From positions 7,220,088-7,284,087 of the forward strand of contig CM037593.1 of the NCBI GenBank assembly GCA_021018995.1: a DNA stretch of 64,000 bases. The letters run 5' to 3'. How positions within the stretch are numbered: position 1 is the stretch's first letter; the number at the start of each line of letters is the position of its first letter. The DNA is from Chloranthus sessilifolius. Taxonomy: Eukaryota > Streptophyta > Magnoliopsida > Chloranthales > Chloranthaceae. A program made the translations under genes and the position numbers. The notes under the pieces were generated by a model, which saw only the letters and a list, made by a program, of their open reading frames with translations, was not told the origin of the DNA and searched no databases. Below, in pieces: positions 12,457 to 25,196 of this stretch.

Positions 12457-12700
12457 GTATGTTTATATGTTATCTCCTACTCGTATGAGGATAAACTGCG
12501 TAAGGTTTGTACTTAGGTATATTGTTAATATAAATAACATAGGTATGTTTATATGTTATCTCCTACTCGCATGAGGATAAACTGCGTAAGGTTTGTACTT
12601 AGGTACATTGTTAATGTAAACAACATAGGTATGCTTATATGTTATCTCCTACTCGCATGAGGATAAACTGCGTTAGGTTTGTACTTAGGTACATTGTTAA
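12455..12700. repeat. 86-bp tandem repeat, three copies
   Basis: Units start at about 12455, 12541 and 12627 with aggtatgtttatatgttatc and contain ctactcgcatgaggataaac. It lies directly after the integrase end, so it belongs to the 3' untranslated part of the Tat-like element. Confidence 0.9.
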
Positions 12701-15700
12701 AGTAGATCTTTCGGAATTAATTTTGACTATCCAATCTACATCGAGATTGATGGTCAATATAAAATCAACCTCATAATTTTTGTTGATTTTTAAAAAATAT
12801 TTTTAAGGACGTTTTGATCTCTGTAAATGTCTCAAAATCAGTCAGATCTGCCCGGATAGCCAAAGTAGATCTTTCGGATTTAATTTTGACCATCCGATCT
12901 GCATTGAGATCGATGGTCAATATAAAATCAACCTTATAATTTTTGTTGATTTTTAGAAAATATTTTTAAGGACGTTTCGATCTTTGTAAACATTCCCAAA
13001 ATCAGTCAGATCTGCTCGGGTAGCCAAAGTAGATCTTTTGGATTTAATTTTGACCATCCGATCTGCATTGAGATTGATGGTCAATATAAAATCAATCTTA
13101 TAATTTTTGTTGATTTTTAGAAAATATTTTTAAGGACATTTTGATCTCTGTAAACGTCCCAAAATCAGTCAGCTCTGTCCGGGTAGCCAAAGTAGATCTT
13201 TCGGATTTAATTTCGACCCCCCGATCTACATCGAGATTGATGATCAATATAAAATCAACCTCATAATTTTTTTTGATTTTTAGAAAATATTTTTAAGGAC
13301 GTTTTGATCTCTGTAAACGTCCCAAAATCAGTCAGATTTACCCGGGTAGCCAAAGTAGATCTTTCGGATTTAATTTTGACTATCTGATCTACATTGAGAT
13401 CGATGGTCAATATAAAATTAACCTTATAATTTTTGTTGATTTTTAAAAAATATTTTTAAGGACGTTTTGATCTCTGTAAACATCCCAAAATCAGTCAGAT
13501 CTGCCCGGGCAGCCAAAGTAGATCTTTCGGATTTAATTTCCACCACCTGATCTGCATCGAGATCGATGGTCAATATAAAATCAACCTTATAATTTTCGTT
13601 GATTTTTAGAAAATATTTTTAAGGACGTTTCGATCTTTGTAAACATTCCCCAAAATCAGTCAGCTCGGGTAGCCAAAGTAGATCCTTCGGATTTAATTTC
13701 GACCACCCGATCTGCATTGGGATCGATGATCAATATAAAATCAACCTTATAATTTTCGTTGATTTTTAGAAAATATTTTTAAGGATGTTTTGATCTCTGT
13801 AAACGTCCCCAAAATCGATCGATCCGCCGGGTAGCCAAAGTAGATCCTTCGGATTTAATTTCGACCACCCGATCTGCATTGGGATCGATGGTCAATATAA
13901 AATCAACCTTATAATTTTCGTTGATTTTTAGAAAATATTTTTAAGGACGTTTCGATCTTTGTAAACATTCCCCAAAATCAGTCAGATCTGCTCGGGTAGC
14001 CAAAGTAGATCCTTCGGATTTAATTTCGACCACCCGATCTGCATTGGGATCGATGATCAATATAAAATCAACCTTATAATTTTCGTTGATTTTTGGAAAA
14101 TATTTTTAAGGATGTTTTGATCTCTGTAAACGTCCCAAAATCAGTCAGATCTGCCCGGGTAGCCAAAGTAGATCCTTCGGATTTAATTTCGACCACCCGA
14201 TCTGCAATGGGATCGATGGTCAATATAAAATCAACCTTATAATTTTCGTTGATTTTTAGAAAATATTTTTAAGGACGTTTTGATCTTTGTAAACGTCCCA
14301 AAATCAGTCAGATATACCCAGTAGTCAAAGTAGATCCTTCGGATTTAATTTCGACCACCCGATCCGCATTGGGATCGATGGTCAATATAAAATCAACCTT
14401 ATAATTTTCGTTGATTTTTAGAAAATATTTTTAAGGACGTTTTGGTCTCTGTAAACGTCCCAAAATCGATCGAATCCGGGTAGCCAAAGTAGATCCTTCG
14501 GATTTAATTTCGACCACACGATCTGCATTGGGATCGATGGTCAATATAAAATCAACCTTATAATTTTCGTTGATTTTTAGAAAATATTTTTAAGGACGTT
14601 TTGATCTCTCTAAACGTCCCTAAATCAGTCAGATCTGCCCGGGTAGCCAAAGTAGATCTTTGAGATTTAATTTCGACCACACGATCGATAGTCAATACAA
14701 AATCAACCTTATAATTTTTGTTGATTTTTAGAAAATATTTTTAAGGACGTTTTGATCTCTGTAAACGTCCCAAAATCAGTCAGATCTGCCCGGGTAGCCA
14801 AAGCAGATCTTTCGGATTTAATTTTGACCATCCGATCTACATTGAGATCGATGGTCAATATAAAATCAACCTTATAATATTTTTTGATTTTTAGAAAATA
14901 TTTTTAAGGACGTTTTGATCTCTGTAAACGTCCCAAAATCAGTCAGATCTGTCCGGATAGCCAAAGTAGATCTTTCGGATTTAATTTCGACCACCCGATC
15001 TACATCGAGATTGATGATCAATATAAAATCAACCTCATAATTTTTGTTGATTTTTAGAAAATATTTTTAAGGACGTTTTGATCTCTGTAAACGTCCCAAA
15101 ATCAGTCAGATTTGCCCGGATAGCCATAGTAGATCTTTCGGATTTAATTTTGACCATCCGATCTACATTGAGATCGATTGTCAATATAAAATCAACCTTA
15201 TAATTTTTGTTGATTTTTAGAAAATATTTTTAAGGACATGTTGATCTCTGTAAACATCCTAAAATCAGTCAGATCTGCCCGGGTAGCCAAAGTAGATCTT
15301 TCGGATTTAATTTCGACCACTCGATCTGCATCGAGATCGATGGTCAATATAAAATCAACCTTATAATTTTTGTTGATTTTTAGAAAATATTTTTAAGGAC
15401 GTTTTGATCTCTGTAAACATCCCAAAATCAGTCAGATCTGCCCGGGTAGCCAAAGTAGATCTTTCAGATTTAATTTCGACCACCCGATCTACATCGAGAT
15501 TGATGGTCAATATAAAATCAACCTCATAATTTTTGTTGATTTTTAGAAAGTATTTTTAAGGACGTTTTGATCTTTGTAAACGTCCCAAAATCAGTCAGAT
15601 CTGCCCGGGTAGCCAAAGTAGATTTTTCGGATTTAATTTTGACCATCCGATCTGCATTGAGATCGATGGTCAATATAAAATCAACCTTATAATTTTTGTT

Positions 15701-16180
15701 GATTTTTAGAAAATATTTTTAAGGACGTTTTGATCTCTGTAAACATCCCAAAATCAGTTAGATCTACCCGAGTAGCCAAAGTAGATCTTTCGGATTTAAT
15801 TTCGACCACCCGATCTGTATTGAGATCGATAGTCAATATAAAATCAACCTTATAATTTTTATTGATTTTTAGAAAATATTTTTAAGGACGTTTTGATCTC
15901 TGTAAACGTCTAAAAATCTGTCAAATCTGCCCGGGTAGCCAAAGTAGATATTTCGAATTTAATTTCGACCACCCGATCTACATAGCGATCGATGGTCAAT
16001 ATAAAATCAACCTCATAATTTTTGTTGATTTTTAGAAAATATTTGTAGGGACGTTTCGATATTTGTAGACACCCCAAAAGCAGTCATATCTACCCGGATA
16101 GCCAACATAGATCTTTTAAATTTAATTTTGACCACCCGACCTATATAAAGATCAATGGTCAATAGAAAATTAATTTCATA
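12697..16180. repeat. Array of about 22 repeats, unit about 163 bp, in the 3' internal region
   Basis: Each unit contains agtagatctttcggattt, gatcgatggtcaatataaaa, tttttgttgatttttagaaa and gtcccaaaatcagtcagatc. About 22 units run head to tail and degrade at the right end. Units between about 13660 and 14640 share a subtype (gtagatccttcgg, gcattgggatcgat). Units on both sides share another (gtagatctttcgg, acattgagatcgat). Tat/Ogre elements are known to carry satellite-like arrays here. Confidence 0.95.
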
Positions 16181-16656
16181 ATTGTTGTTATCAATTTATT
16201 AAGGTTCATAAATTTTAATCGGATCGTCTAAGAGATTTAGGAGATTTATCTTAGCAGTTGGAGAGCGCGTAAGAATCGCGAATCCAATCTAGGAGATTCA
16301 TCTTGATAATCGGAGAGCGTCCTTGTAAGAATCGCAAATCTTATAACCATAAATCAGTATTCAGTATTCCCGTAGGAATTACAGTCTGATTAATTTCGAA
16401 ATCAAAAAATTCATCTCTTGAAATCTCTCATATTGAAATAAGATCATCCAATGGACCCAATTTTTTTTTTCAAAATTTCAATGATCAAATCTCCGTAGAG
16501 AATAGGATCACTAGTCAGATTTCGATGAATCGAATCTTCGTAGAGAATACGGTCATTAGTTAGTAGTAAAATTCTCATAAGAAATAAAAATTTATATCAA
16601 TTTTTATCAAAATAATTTTTATTTAAAAAAAAATTAATAAAAATCGAGGAGGCACC
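16181..16656 (+). other. 3' internal end of the Tat-like element, with likely polypurine tract
   Basis: Non-coding, AT-rich, with two short direct repeats around ggagagcg (near 16260 and 16311). The last bases before the 3' LTR are purine-rich (aaaaatcgaggaggcacc), the position of the plus-strand primer. Confidence 0.55.
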
Positions 16657-16839
16657 TGTTGACTCAGAAATTTTGAAATTAGTAACTCTTTCTTCTTCCA
16701 CCTAACTTTAAAAATCAGATAGAATAAATTAATACAAGGAATTAGGAAAGGAGACTTTATTTATAATTTTTTTTTTACAAATCCTACTCTAAATAGGACT
16801 TAACAAATCTACTTTAAGTAAGATTTAAAAGTCCTAAGT

Positions 16840-18880
16840 TAGATTAGTCACCTAGGTGGCTAGAAAATATATTTAGTTACCCAGGTGACTAGAAAAATAC
16901 TCATCTACCTAGGTGGCTAGAAAAATATTTATCCACCTAGGCGGCTAAAAAAAATGCTTATTCACCTAGGTGGCTAGAAAATATACTTAGCCACCTAGCT
17001 GGCTAGAAAATATACGTAGTCACCTAGGTGGCAAGAAAAATACTTATCCACCTAGGCGGCTAAAAAAAAATACTTATTCACTTAGGTGACTAGAAAATAT
17101 ACTTAGCCATTTAGCTGGCTAGAAAATATACGTAGTCACCTAGGTGGCTAGAAAAATACTTATCCACCTAGGTGGGTAGAAACTATACGTAGTCACCTAT
17201 GTTGCTAGAAAAATAGTTATCCATCTAGGTGGCTAGAAAAATACTTATCAACCTAGGTGGGTAGAAAAGATACTTATCCACCTAGGTGGCTAAAAAATAT
17301 ATTTAGCTACCTAGCTGGCTAGAAAAATACTTATCCACCTAGGTGGTCAGAAAATATACGTAGCCACCTAGGTGGCTAGAAAATATATTTAGTTACCCAG
17401 GTGACTAGAAAACTAATCATACACCTAGGTGGTTAGAAAATATACGTAGTCACCTAGGTGGCTAGAAAAATATTTATCCACCTAGGTCGCTAGAAAATAT
17501 ACGTAGTCACCTACGTGGCTAGAAAAATGCTTATCCATCTAAGTGGCTAGAAAAATACTTATCCACCTATGTGGCTAGAAAAATACTTATCCACCTAGGT
17601 GGCTAGAAAATATACTTAGTCACCTAGCTGGCTAGAAAAATATTTATCCACCTAGGTGGTTAGAAAATATACGTAGCCACCTAGGTGGTTAGAAAATATA
17701 TTTAGTTACCTGGGTGCGTAGAGAAATACTCATCCACCTAGGTGGTTAGAAAATATACGCAGGGTGGCTAGAAAATATACGTAGTCACCTAGGTAGCTTG
17801 AAAAATACTTATTACCTAGCTGGCTAGAAAAATACTTATACATCTAGGTGGTTAGAAAATATACGTAGCCACCTAGGTGGTTAGAAAATATATTTAGTCA
17901 CCCAGGTGCATAGAAAAATACTCATCCACCTAAGTGGTTAGAAAATATACGTAGTCACCTAGGTGGCTAGAAAAATACTCATCTACCTAAGTGGCTAGAA
18001 AAATATTTATCCACGTAGGTGGCTAGAAAATATACGTAGCCACTTAGGTGGATAGAAAAATACTTATCCACCTAGGTGGTTAGAAAATATCCTTTGCCAC
18101 TTAGCTGGCTAGAAAAATACTTATCCACGTAGGTGGTTATAAAATATACGTAGCCACCTAGGTGATTAGAAAATATATTTAGTCACCCAGGTGCGTAGAA
18201 AAATACTCATCCACCTAGGTGGTTAGAAAATATACGTGGTCACTTAGGTGGCTAGAAAAATACTTATCCACCTAGGTGGCTAGAAAATATATGTAGTCAC
18301 TTAGGTGACTAGAAAAATACTTATCACCTAAGTGGCTAGAAAATATACGTAGCCACCTAAGTGGCTAGAAAAATACTCATCCACGTAGGTGGCTAGAAAA
18401 TATACGTAGTCACCTAGGTGGCTAGAAAAATACTTATCCACCTAGGGGGCTAGAAAAATACTTATCTAACTAGGTGGCTAGAAAATATACGTAGTCACCT
18501 AGGTGGCTAGAAAAATACTTATCCACCTAGGGGGCTAGAAAAATACTTATCTAACTAGGTGGCTAGAAAATATACGTAGCCACCTAGGTGGTTAGAAAAA
18601 TACTCATCCACCTAGGTGGTTAGAAAAATACTTATCCACCTAGGTGGCTAGAAAATATACTCATCCACCTAGGTAGCTAGAAAATATACTTAGTCACCTA
18701 GCTGGCTAGAAAAATACTTATCCACGTAGGTAGCTAGAAAATATACGTAGCCACCTAGGTGATTATAAAATATATTTAGTCATTCAGGTGACTAGAAAAA
18801 TACTCATCCACCTAGGTGGCTAGAAAAAGTTATTTAGTCACCTAGGTGGATAGAGAACATACTTAGCCACCTAGGTGGTT
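16840..18880. repeat. 28-bp minisatellite with palindromic core, 3' LTR
   Basis: About 70 units built on CCACCTAGGTGG and its variants, with the same two spacer types as in the 5' LTR. Higher-order blocks are visible: a roughly 88-bp block near 18405 is repeated almost unchanged near 18493. Confidence 0.95.
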
Positions 18881-19814
18881 ATGAGAAAAGAATGACGTAC
18901 GCGAGAAGAATCTTTTCTCAATACGCGTGAAGACAAAAACTTACGCAGCTCTCTCAGCCGTTCATTTCATGAAAACCTTATGGGAACCGTAGGATCGTAA
19001 CTTCCATAACCGCTACCATAAATCTATAAATAGCGGACCCGTCCTCATGGCAAAGGATCCGAAAATTCTGACAGGAGTCCTCTGCCGAAAATATTTTCAA
19101 CTCTTCTGACAAAAGGCTTTAGGGTATCTCCGAGATTTTGGCTATTCTTTTTTATTCTCTATTGTTAAAAGTGGACGGGAGGAATAAGTTAGAATTAAGA
19201 TATTTAGGATAAGGGCTACGATCCTTACCTAAAAGGGATATGCTTAGGGTAAGAGCTACGGCTCCTTCTAAGTAGGATTTGTGGTTGTAATTTCGGATTA
19301 CGAGTTACGACTCGTACCCAATCTCTTGCGTACTTAGAAATAGTTAAGCCACGTGGGTACGACCTTGGGCATAACTCCTAGTACACTCGGATTGCAACCA
19401 CGAATTCGATGCTCATACGGGTTGCAATCACGAACCCGAAGAATGATTTTAGACTATGATACCTAAAATATTCATCTATGACAATTAGAGTTTTCCTTGC
19501 GGTTCAGATCATCACTCCCTCAAATGATGGTTTGGACCTTAACCTCGAGATAAATTTTTTTTTAATGGTAGAATCATTGACTTCTGGTCAAACGATTATA
19601 ATGAGATCCAATGGTGGATTTATTACGTATTGACCAGATTTTATGAATCTGGTCAAATCCAACGGTGGAATAGTTGACTTTTGGTCAAACGATCATAATG
19701 TGAGATCATAACGAGATCCAACGGTGGGTTTATTACGTATTGATCAGATCTTATGAATTTGGTCAAATCCAATGGTAGAATTGTTGACTTTTGGTCAAAC
19801 GATCATAATGTGAT

Positions 19815-20120
19815 CAAGGATCAAAATCTCATTTTTTCGATACGTATCGCCCAGCCCCAAAACTGATACGTATTGGACGATATGTATCGGTTTCGGACGA
19901 TACTCTTCGATTTTTTCCCAAAAAAAAAAACATCAAAACCGATAATTTGAAATTATCGGACAATAATTTCAAATTATCGTCCTATACGAACGATACATTG
20001 AACGATAATTTGATTGTTTTTTCAGGGGGGGATCAAAACCCATTGTATCGTATCGGTGAGGTCCAAAACCGATATGTATCGTCCGATATGTATCGGTATC
20101 GGACGATATTTTGATCCATG
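19815..20120. mobile_element. Short TIR element (hAT-like MITE) inside the 3' LTR
   Basis: 306 bp flanked by an 8-bp duplication, aatgtgat (19807-19814 and 20121-20128). Ends are CAAGGATCAAAAT and, inverted, CATGGATCAAAAT. The interior is largely self-complementary, with repeated gatatgtatcgg/ccgatacgtatc motifs. The 8-bp duplication suggests a hAT transposase in trans. It is absent from the 5' LTR, so it came after the host element. Confidence 0.88.
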
Positions 20121-21109
20121 AATGTGATATCGTAATGAGATCCAACCGTGGATTTATTACATATTGATTAGATTTTATGAATTTGATTAAATCCAAAGGT
20201 AGAATAATTGACTTTTGGTCAAACGATCATAATGTTAGATCGTAACGAGATCCAACGGTCGATTTATTACATATTGATAAGATCTTATGAATTTGGTCAA
20301 ATCCAAAGGTAGAATCGTTTACTTTTGGTCAAATGATCATAATGTGAGATCGTAATGAGATCCAATTGTGGATTTATTACGTATTGACCAGATCTTATGA
20401 ATCTGGTCAAATCTAATGGTGGAATCGTTGACTTTTGGTCAAATGGTCATAATACAAGATCGTAACGAGATCTAGCGGTGAATTTATTACGTATTGACTA
20501 GATCTTATGAATTTGGTCAAATCCAACGGTGAAATCATTATAAAATCTCTATGATCATCAAATTTTAAAAAATTTGACGATATCTAACTCATAATTAGAC
20601 ACAATCACTGAAAGTGATAACTCTTTTGATAATCAGTTGCCTGAAGAATGGATTTGATATTCGAGCTCATCTTCGAAACTAGAGAACAAGAATTCGTTTT
20701 AAAACTCATCCACGAGTTTCTTGCTCCAGTAATGATTCGTGCTTTTTGATCAAATAGAACCGACTTTTAGAGGAGGGGTTCTCCATCCGTCGTCCCCTAT
20801 TTCATATTTCGCAAGTCTCCGATGAAGATAGTATGCTATGCATTTATCTCATGAAGGATTGAAGATGTCGATGAAGACTTAGGATTAGAATTTTAGTTTT
20901 GTTTATTTTAGAGATGTAATTATGTTATTTTTTTTATTAGAATAGCTTTTAATCAGAGGTATTCAATTTTGATGTAATTAATGGGGAATCGATTGCGATA
21001 TCCGGAAGTGTAAGACCCGCCATTTTAATTAAACCCTCTCCTAGCAAAGGAAAATTTGTTATGATTGATTTGTGTTAGATTTATATCCTACGCAAATTTG
21101 TTGTTTACA

Positions 21110-21892
21110 TTGTTCATTCATTTTATTGAATCTAGGGAAGGATGCTTAAAGATCCATTCCATCTCCTTGCATTGGTTCTTCTGATTATGAGTATCCTAAC
21201 CAGTTAACTAATGATTAAGGATTATAGTTCTGTTCACTGAGATTAAATTCTTTGGATGTGGCTTTGCTGACATGTTTTTTTGTTATTTGCTGTTAGTCGT
21301 GCTAATGCTAGATATATTGTGAGAGTCTCAGGTGCTGACCTGAATTTTCCCAAATTTCACAACATAGTCCATACATAGGGAGATATTCATGTAATCAGCA
21401 GATGCTGTCTAGACATGCAGGCATGATTTAGTGCTTTCTAATACCATGCCTTCAGCACTTACTACTGTACGATATTTACCTGGATTTGTAAGATAAATCA
21501 TGCTGGATTTTGATTTAATTGATTTTGGTTAACATGTTATTAAGTTTCTGCATCAGTACTAATGCAAATCCATTTATATTCCTGCCTCACATTGATTTAT
21601 AGCTTACTACAAAGTAGATTCTATGTATTCTTCATATGGCTAGATCTCTCCCCCACCCCTCTTTTTAGCATGTTTTGGTCATGATGTTGTTATGCCAAAT
21701 GTATGTTAGTGGCCTAATGCCCATCAGCTCTGAGTCCCTCTGCCTCTTATTCTTTTCAATGATATAGCGGTTCTATTTGCTGGGTAGTGCTTTATTACTT
21801 TTCAATCCTTTGTGTCCTCCACTGTTATTTTTCTCCTAATGTGCAGTGGTAGGAAATTCCTTGGAGGCTTAAGCTATGTCTTTTCATGTCAG
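21110..21892 (+). other. SSADH intron sequence, no other gene
   Basis: Unique-looking AT-rich DNA right of the giant element, ending in the splice acceptor of the first visible SSADH exon. No upstream coding exon, such as one for the family's GGKW segment, was found here. Confidence 0.6.
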
Positions 21893-21992
21893 GTTCATAA
21901 TCCTGCTACTGGTGATGTGATAGCAACAGTCCCATGCATGGGTACGAGCGAAACCACTGATGCTATATCATCAGCATACGACACATTCAAAT
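21893..21992 (+). CDS. ALDH5F1: SSADH exon a (NAD-dependent succinic semialdehyde dehydrogenase)
   Basis: The gene encodes the mitochondrial matrix enzyme of the GABA shunt, which oxidises succinic semialdehyde to succinate with NAD+. This 100-nt exon reads VHNPATGDVIATV...MGTSETTDAISSAYDTFK, colinear with plant SSADH shortly after the mature N-terminus. The acceptor is ttcatgtcag/GTT and the donor is AAAT/gtatga. It ends one base into a codon, which joins the next exon to give S-W. The start codon, transit peptide and preceding residues are not in this window. The ~530-residue family length means about one third of the protein is visible here. Function is inferred from close similarity to known plant SSADH. 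Confidence 0.9.
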
Positions 21993-23302
21993 GTATGAAA
22001 CCTGCAAATAAACTTGCCTATTATTTTGGTATTTTTCTGATTTTACTTAACGTAGTTTATTGGCATTTAAGCATTCTTTGTTGCAATAGATCCGTTGGAG
22101 CTGATTAAGATGTTGGGCCTTATAGCGAATTGCATGATTTGCTCATATTACTTCCTGAATAAATGCTATGAGTATGAACTCGAGCAAAGTTTGTAATGAC
22201 CGCTATTGGAGTTGATTTTCTGTTACCTGAAAATCTGGAATTGATTTTGTGTTATATCGGCAGATTTGAAAATTTGCGAGCAGTAGACGTGTATAGAAAT
22301 TGTGTTCCATATGCTCTCTATTTTTGGTGTTAAAAAAATTGCCAAATCAAATTGAGTACCTTGCGGTGTAAAGTCAGGATGACATTTTGGAAAAAAAGCG
22401 AGTTCGTAAAGTTATTTGGTTCACATTTTTCACTAGTTCCCGGAAATTTTTTCTCCAATGCCTAAAGTTATTTGGTTCACATCGGCAAATTTATGAATCT
22501 ACTTGGCTCACAGCAGCAGATTTTTTTTACTCTTCAAATGGTTTCAGGAGCTGTTTGGCGAATTGTAATAATGAAAGGGGCCAGTGTTTAATGCTTATTT
22601 GTTATCTTATGTTGGAATTTGAAGAGGCCTTTTGGCCCAAATCTGAAGTCTATTTGCTGTTTTGGTCTGATTTGTGAGTACTATGACTACATGGAGTTGT
22701 GGAATTTTTCGATTGGGTTGTATAGTTAATTGTTATGCAACATCTTGAGATTGTATGGAAAGTGGTCCTCAGTAGTATGATGGCTTCACCTTCTAATGTA
22801 TTGGGTCCCTCATCTGCTGCTCTGTCTCTTGATTTTCACATGTTTTCTCTGCCACATCGCAGGAAGTGTCTTCTGTACTGGCTGCTACTTATGCATAATC
22901 TTCACATTGGGTGATTGACTTGGGGGGGTGTGTGTTACTCATCACATTCTCCCCCATCTTTATCTTTTCAGGTTCATTTTGCTAATGGTTTCTCCACCCC
23001 TGCTACCGGAAGAGGGACCATTCCCGTATTCTCTTCTCTCTCATTGGGCCACGCTTTTCATGTACCTCATCTAGCTAGTAACTTTCCGTGAGTAGTCTTG
23101 CAAAAAATTTAAATTGCTGCATTATGATTTAACCTTCTCATTTCGTTGTTCAGGATCTAACCACTATGAAGAGTCTCGGTGAGAGCATTGAAAAGGGAGG
23201 TTTATATTCTTTGGATGTTGATCATAAGTGTTCTACTATTGTTCTCCCTGGATCTTCCTTCTCATTGCTCTTTTCCCATAAATACTAATTGGGAACCCTT
23301 TC
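21993..23302 (+). other. SSADH intron, left part
   Basis: No transposon or gene recognised. A 19-bp phrase, aaagttatttggttcacat, occurs twice (about 22408 and 22464). Longer open frames here show no family resemblance. Confidence 0.5.
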
Positions 23303-24373
23303 TGATGCGGGACGACCTTGAAATCTATGAATGCCCATGATATGCTAATTTGCTGAAATTAAACTAATTAATTGAGCAATTAAATCACACATTAAAGCGA
23401 TACCTTGGGTTTCGCGGGATTTCGCTTAGGTGACCATGCTTTGGTTCACGTAGGGTCCAATCTGACGTGCGGGTTCCGTTAGGATGACGGAAGAGGCGAT
23501 TCGAGAGATAAGACTCTCGCTTCATCTAGGTCGGGGCGTTAGATTGTAGTTTTTCATGGAATTGGAAGCTCCTTGCTAGGGCTTTTGAATCGAAGTGATT
23601 AAATGACGCAAATCGAGCAAGCTCGAGCCCAACAACGGTTATGGATCAAAGGGCTAGGATTGGATTCTATCCATAAGGATGGACATCAAGGTTACTCTAG
23701 ATTTAGGGTTTAGGAGTGGGGAAAATCAATCAAAAGGGGAAAATTAGGATGTAAGAGATTAGGGGAAAATAAGAGATCAAATATGAATAGGAGATGAAAT
23801 GAGAAAATTAAAGAAAAATAGGCATCTCACCCACCCTTGGCCTCACAAGCCAAAACAAATAGCTCTTTTCATTAATCAAAATCAAGTGCCAAAAATGGCT
23901 TACAAATTGGGCCTTATAGCCATTACAAGAGAATAAACTTAAAAATATAAAAGTACTAAGTTACCCTAAGTGGTAACTTATAAAAGGACAAAATCTAAGG
24001 ACAAAAAAGACAATTACGTCACTTAAGACGCTGATGCGGGGAATTTCACGGACGTCCGACCTGGGGCCCACGGACGTCTGTTGCCTACTCACGGACGTCC
24101 GTGGTGCACTACGGATGTCCATGCTCACTAAACAGTGAGCACTCCAAAACATGGACGTCCGTGCTCATTAAAACAGTGAGCACCTCAAAATCCGGACTTC
24201 CGTCCTGGAGCCACGGACGTTCGTCGCCTGCTGATGCCTGGTGCTCCCAAGCTGAACTCTAGGGCCTTCCCTTGGTGGTTCTTGACCTTCCTTGGCCCTT
24301 CAGTCGCTTTTTTCGCCGTTGATACACCTTGTACGGCCTGAACCCTAGGTCTTTGTTGGTGGCGTCCTCGTCA
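23303..24373 (-). mobile_element. Solo LTR, family L, with GGACGTCC palindromes
   Basis: Flanked by a perfect 5-bp duplication (CTTTC at 23298-23302 and 24374-24378). On the - strand it starts TGACGAGGACGCCA and ends GTCCCGCATCA, as do the LTRs at 26545, 28011 and 50680. A cluster of about seven copies of CACGGACGTCCGTG-type palindromes lies at about 24048-24225, followed in the sense direction by a TATA-like stretch near 23980. A single LTR without an internal region indicates recombination between former LTRs. Confidence 0.9.
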
Positions 24374-24569
24374 CTTTCTCTTTGGCATGCCAAGTTAGGG
24401 CATGTTGGATTTAAGACTTTTTTTTACCTTGATTCTCTCTTTTCCAATTGTTTGTGTGAATACTAAATTTCACCGTGAAAATCTGTACTCTTTCAAAACA
24501 AGGTAGAAGTGTTTATCCTTCACGCAAGACAGGTTCAGCTTTCCTTTTGACTTGATTCATTCTGATGTT

Positions 24570-24935
24570 TGAGGACCTTCTCTTGTTCCCTCTCTTTAGG
24601 GGGTTTCGCGAATGTTTCCTTTATGGATGACTTGGGTCTACTTGATGTAATCAAATGATGAAGTATTCTCTAAATTTTAGGAATGAATTGTACCCTCCTT
24701 TGATTACATGAAGTATTCTCTAAATTTTAGGAATCAAACGATGAAGTATTCTCTTCCATGAACATTTTGTACAGTCCATGTATCAAAGGAGGGCACAATT
24801 CATTCTTTATAGCAATCATGAACATGTTGGACACTTCATGTATCAAAAGAGGCAATTCATTCTTTGTAGTAAACAAAGAACATTGGTCATCCATGAAGAG
24901 GAATAGAGAAGGGATATAAAGATATTTGGGTTAGG
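24570..24935. repeat. Foldback (inverted-repeat) segment
   Basis: The left arm (tcctttatggatgac, then ggaatgaattgtaccctcct) recurs inverted in the right arm (gtcatccatgaagagga, then aggagggcacaattcattc). A short direct repeat, gaagtattctctaaatttta, also occurs twice in the left arm. A MITE-like hairpin is likely; ends and target duplication were not defined. Confidence 0.6.
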
Positions 24936-25196
24936 GTGTCACTAAGTAGGAAAAAAAGTTTGAAACCCTTGAGATCCTTGCTCTGCTACCCCATGTAGAA
25001 TGCTGTTAGCTCTAGGATTTTATTAGAGATAGAGCGAGGAGGGAGAGGAGAAAAAGTTGTCATTTGCTCTTGTCTCTATGTTTTATATAATAAATTATGG
25101 AAACGATGAAATCCCACAATTACAACTGTGTGCCACTATTGTATGCCTAAAACATAGTAAACCATACAATGAAGCACTGCAACAGAACGAAAAAAT

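Larger units (their letters stand above)
1190..21109 (+). mobile_element. Giant Ty3/gypsy LTR retrotransposon, Tat/Ogre-like lineage
   Basis: A 19.9 kb fossil element bounded by perfect 5-bp target duplications (TTGTT at 1185-1189 and 21110-21114). LTRs begin TGTTGACTCAG and end TTTACA. Internal order is gag, protease, reverse transcriptase with its own RNase H, a second archaeal-type RNase H, integrase, then a long tandem-repeat region before the 3' LTR. The second RNase H, great size and 3' tandem repeats are known marks of the Tat/Ogre group. Coding parts are broken in more than half a dozen places. The first 195 bp of the two LTRs differ at about 12 sites by eye, so insertion was several million years ago. 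It sits upstream of, or in the first intron of, the SSADH gene. Confidence 0.93.
16657..21109 (+). repeat. 3' LTR of the Tat-like element (4.45 kb)
   Basis: Same start (TGTTGACTCAG) and end (TTTACA) as the 5' LTR. It is about 1.4 kb longer because its palindromic minisatellite (about 16840-18880) has about 70 units against about 31, and because a 306-bp MITE sits at 19815-20120. The TATA box is at 19025-19032. Followed by the target duplication TTGTT. Confidence 0.93.
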
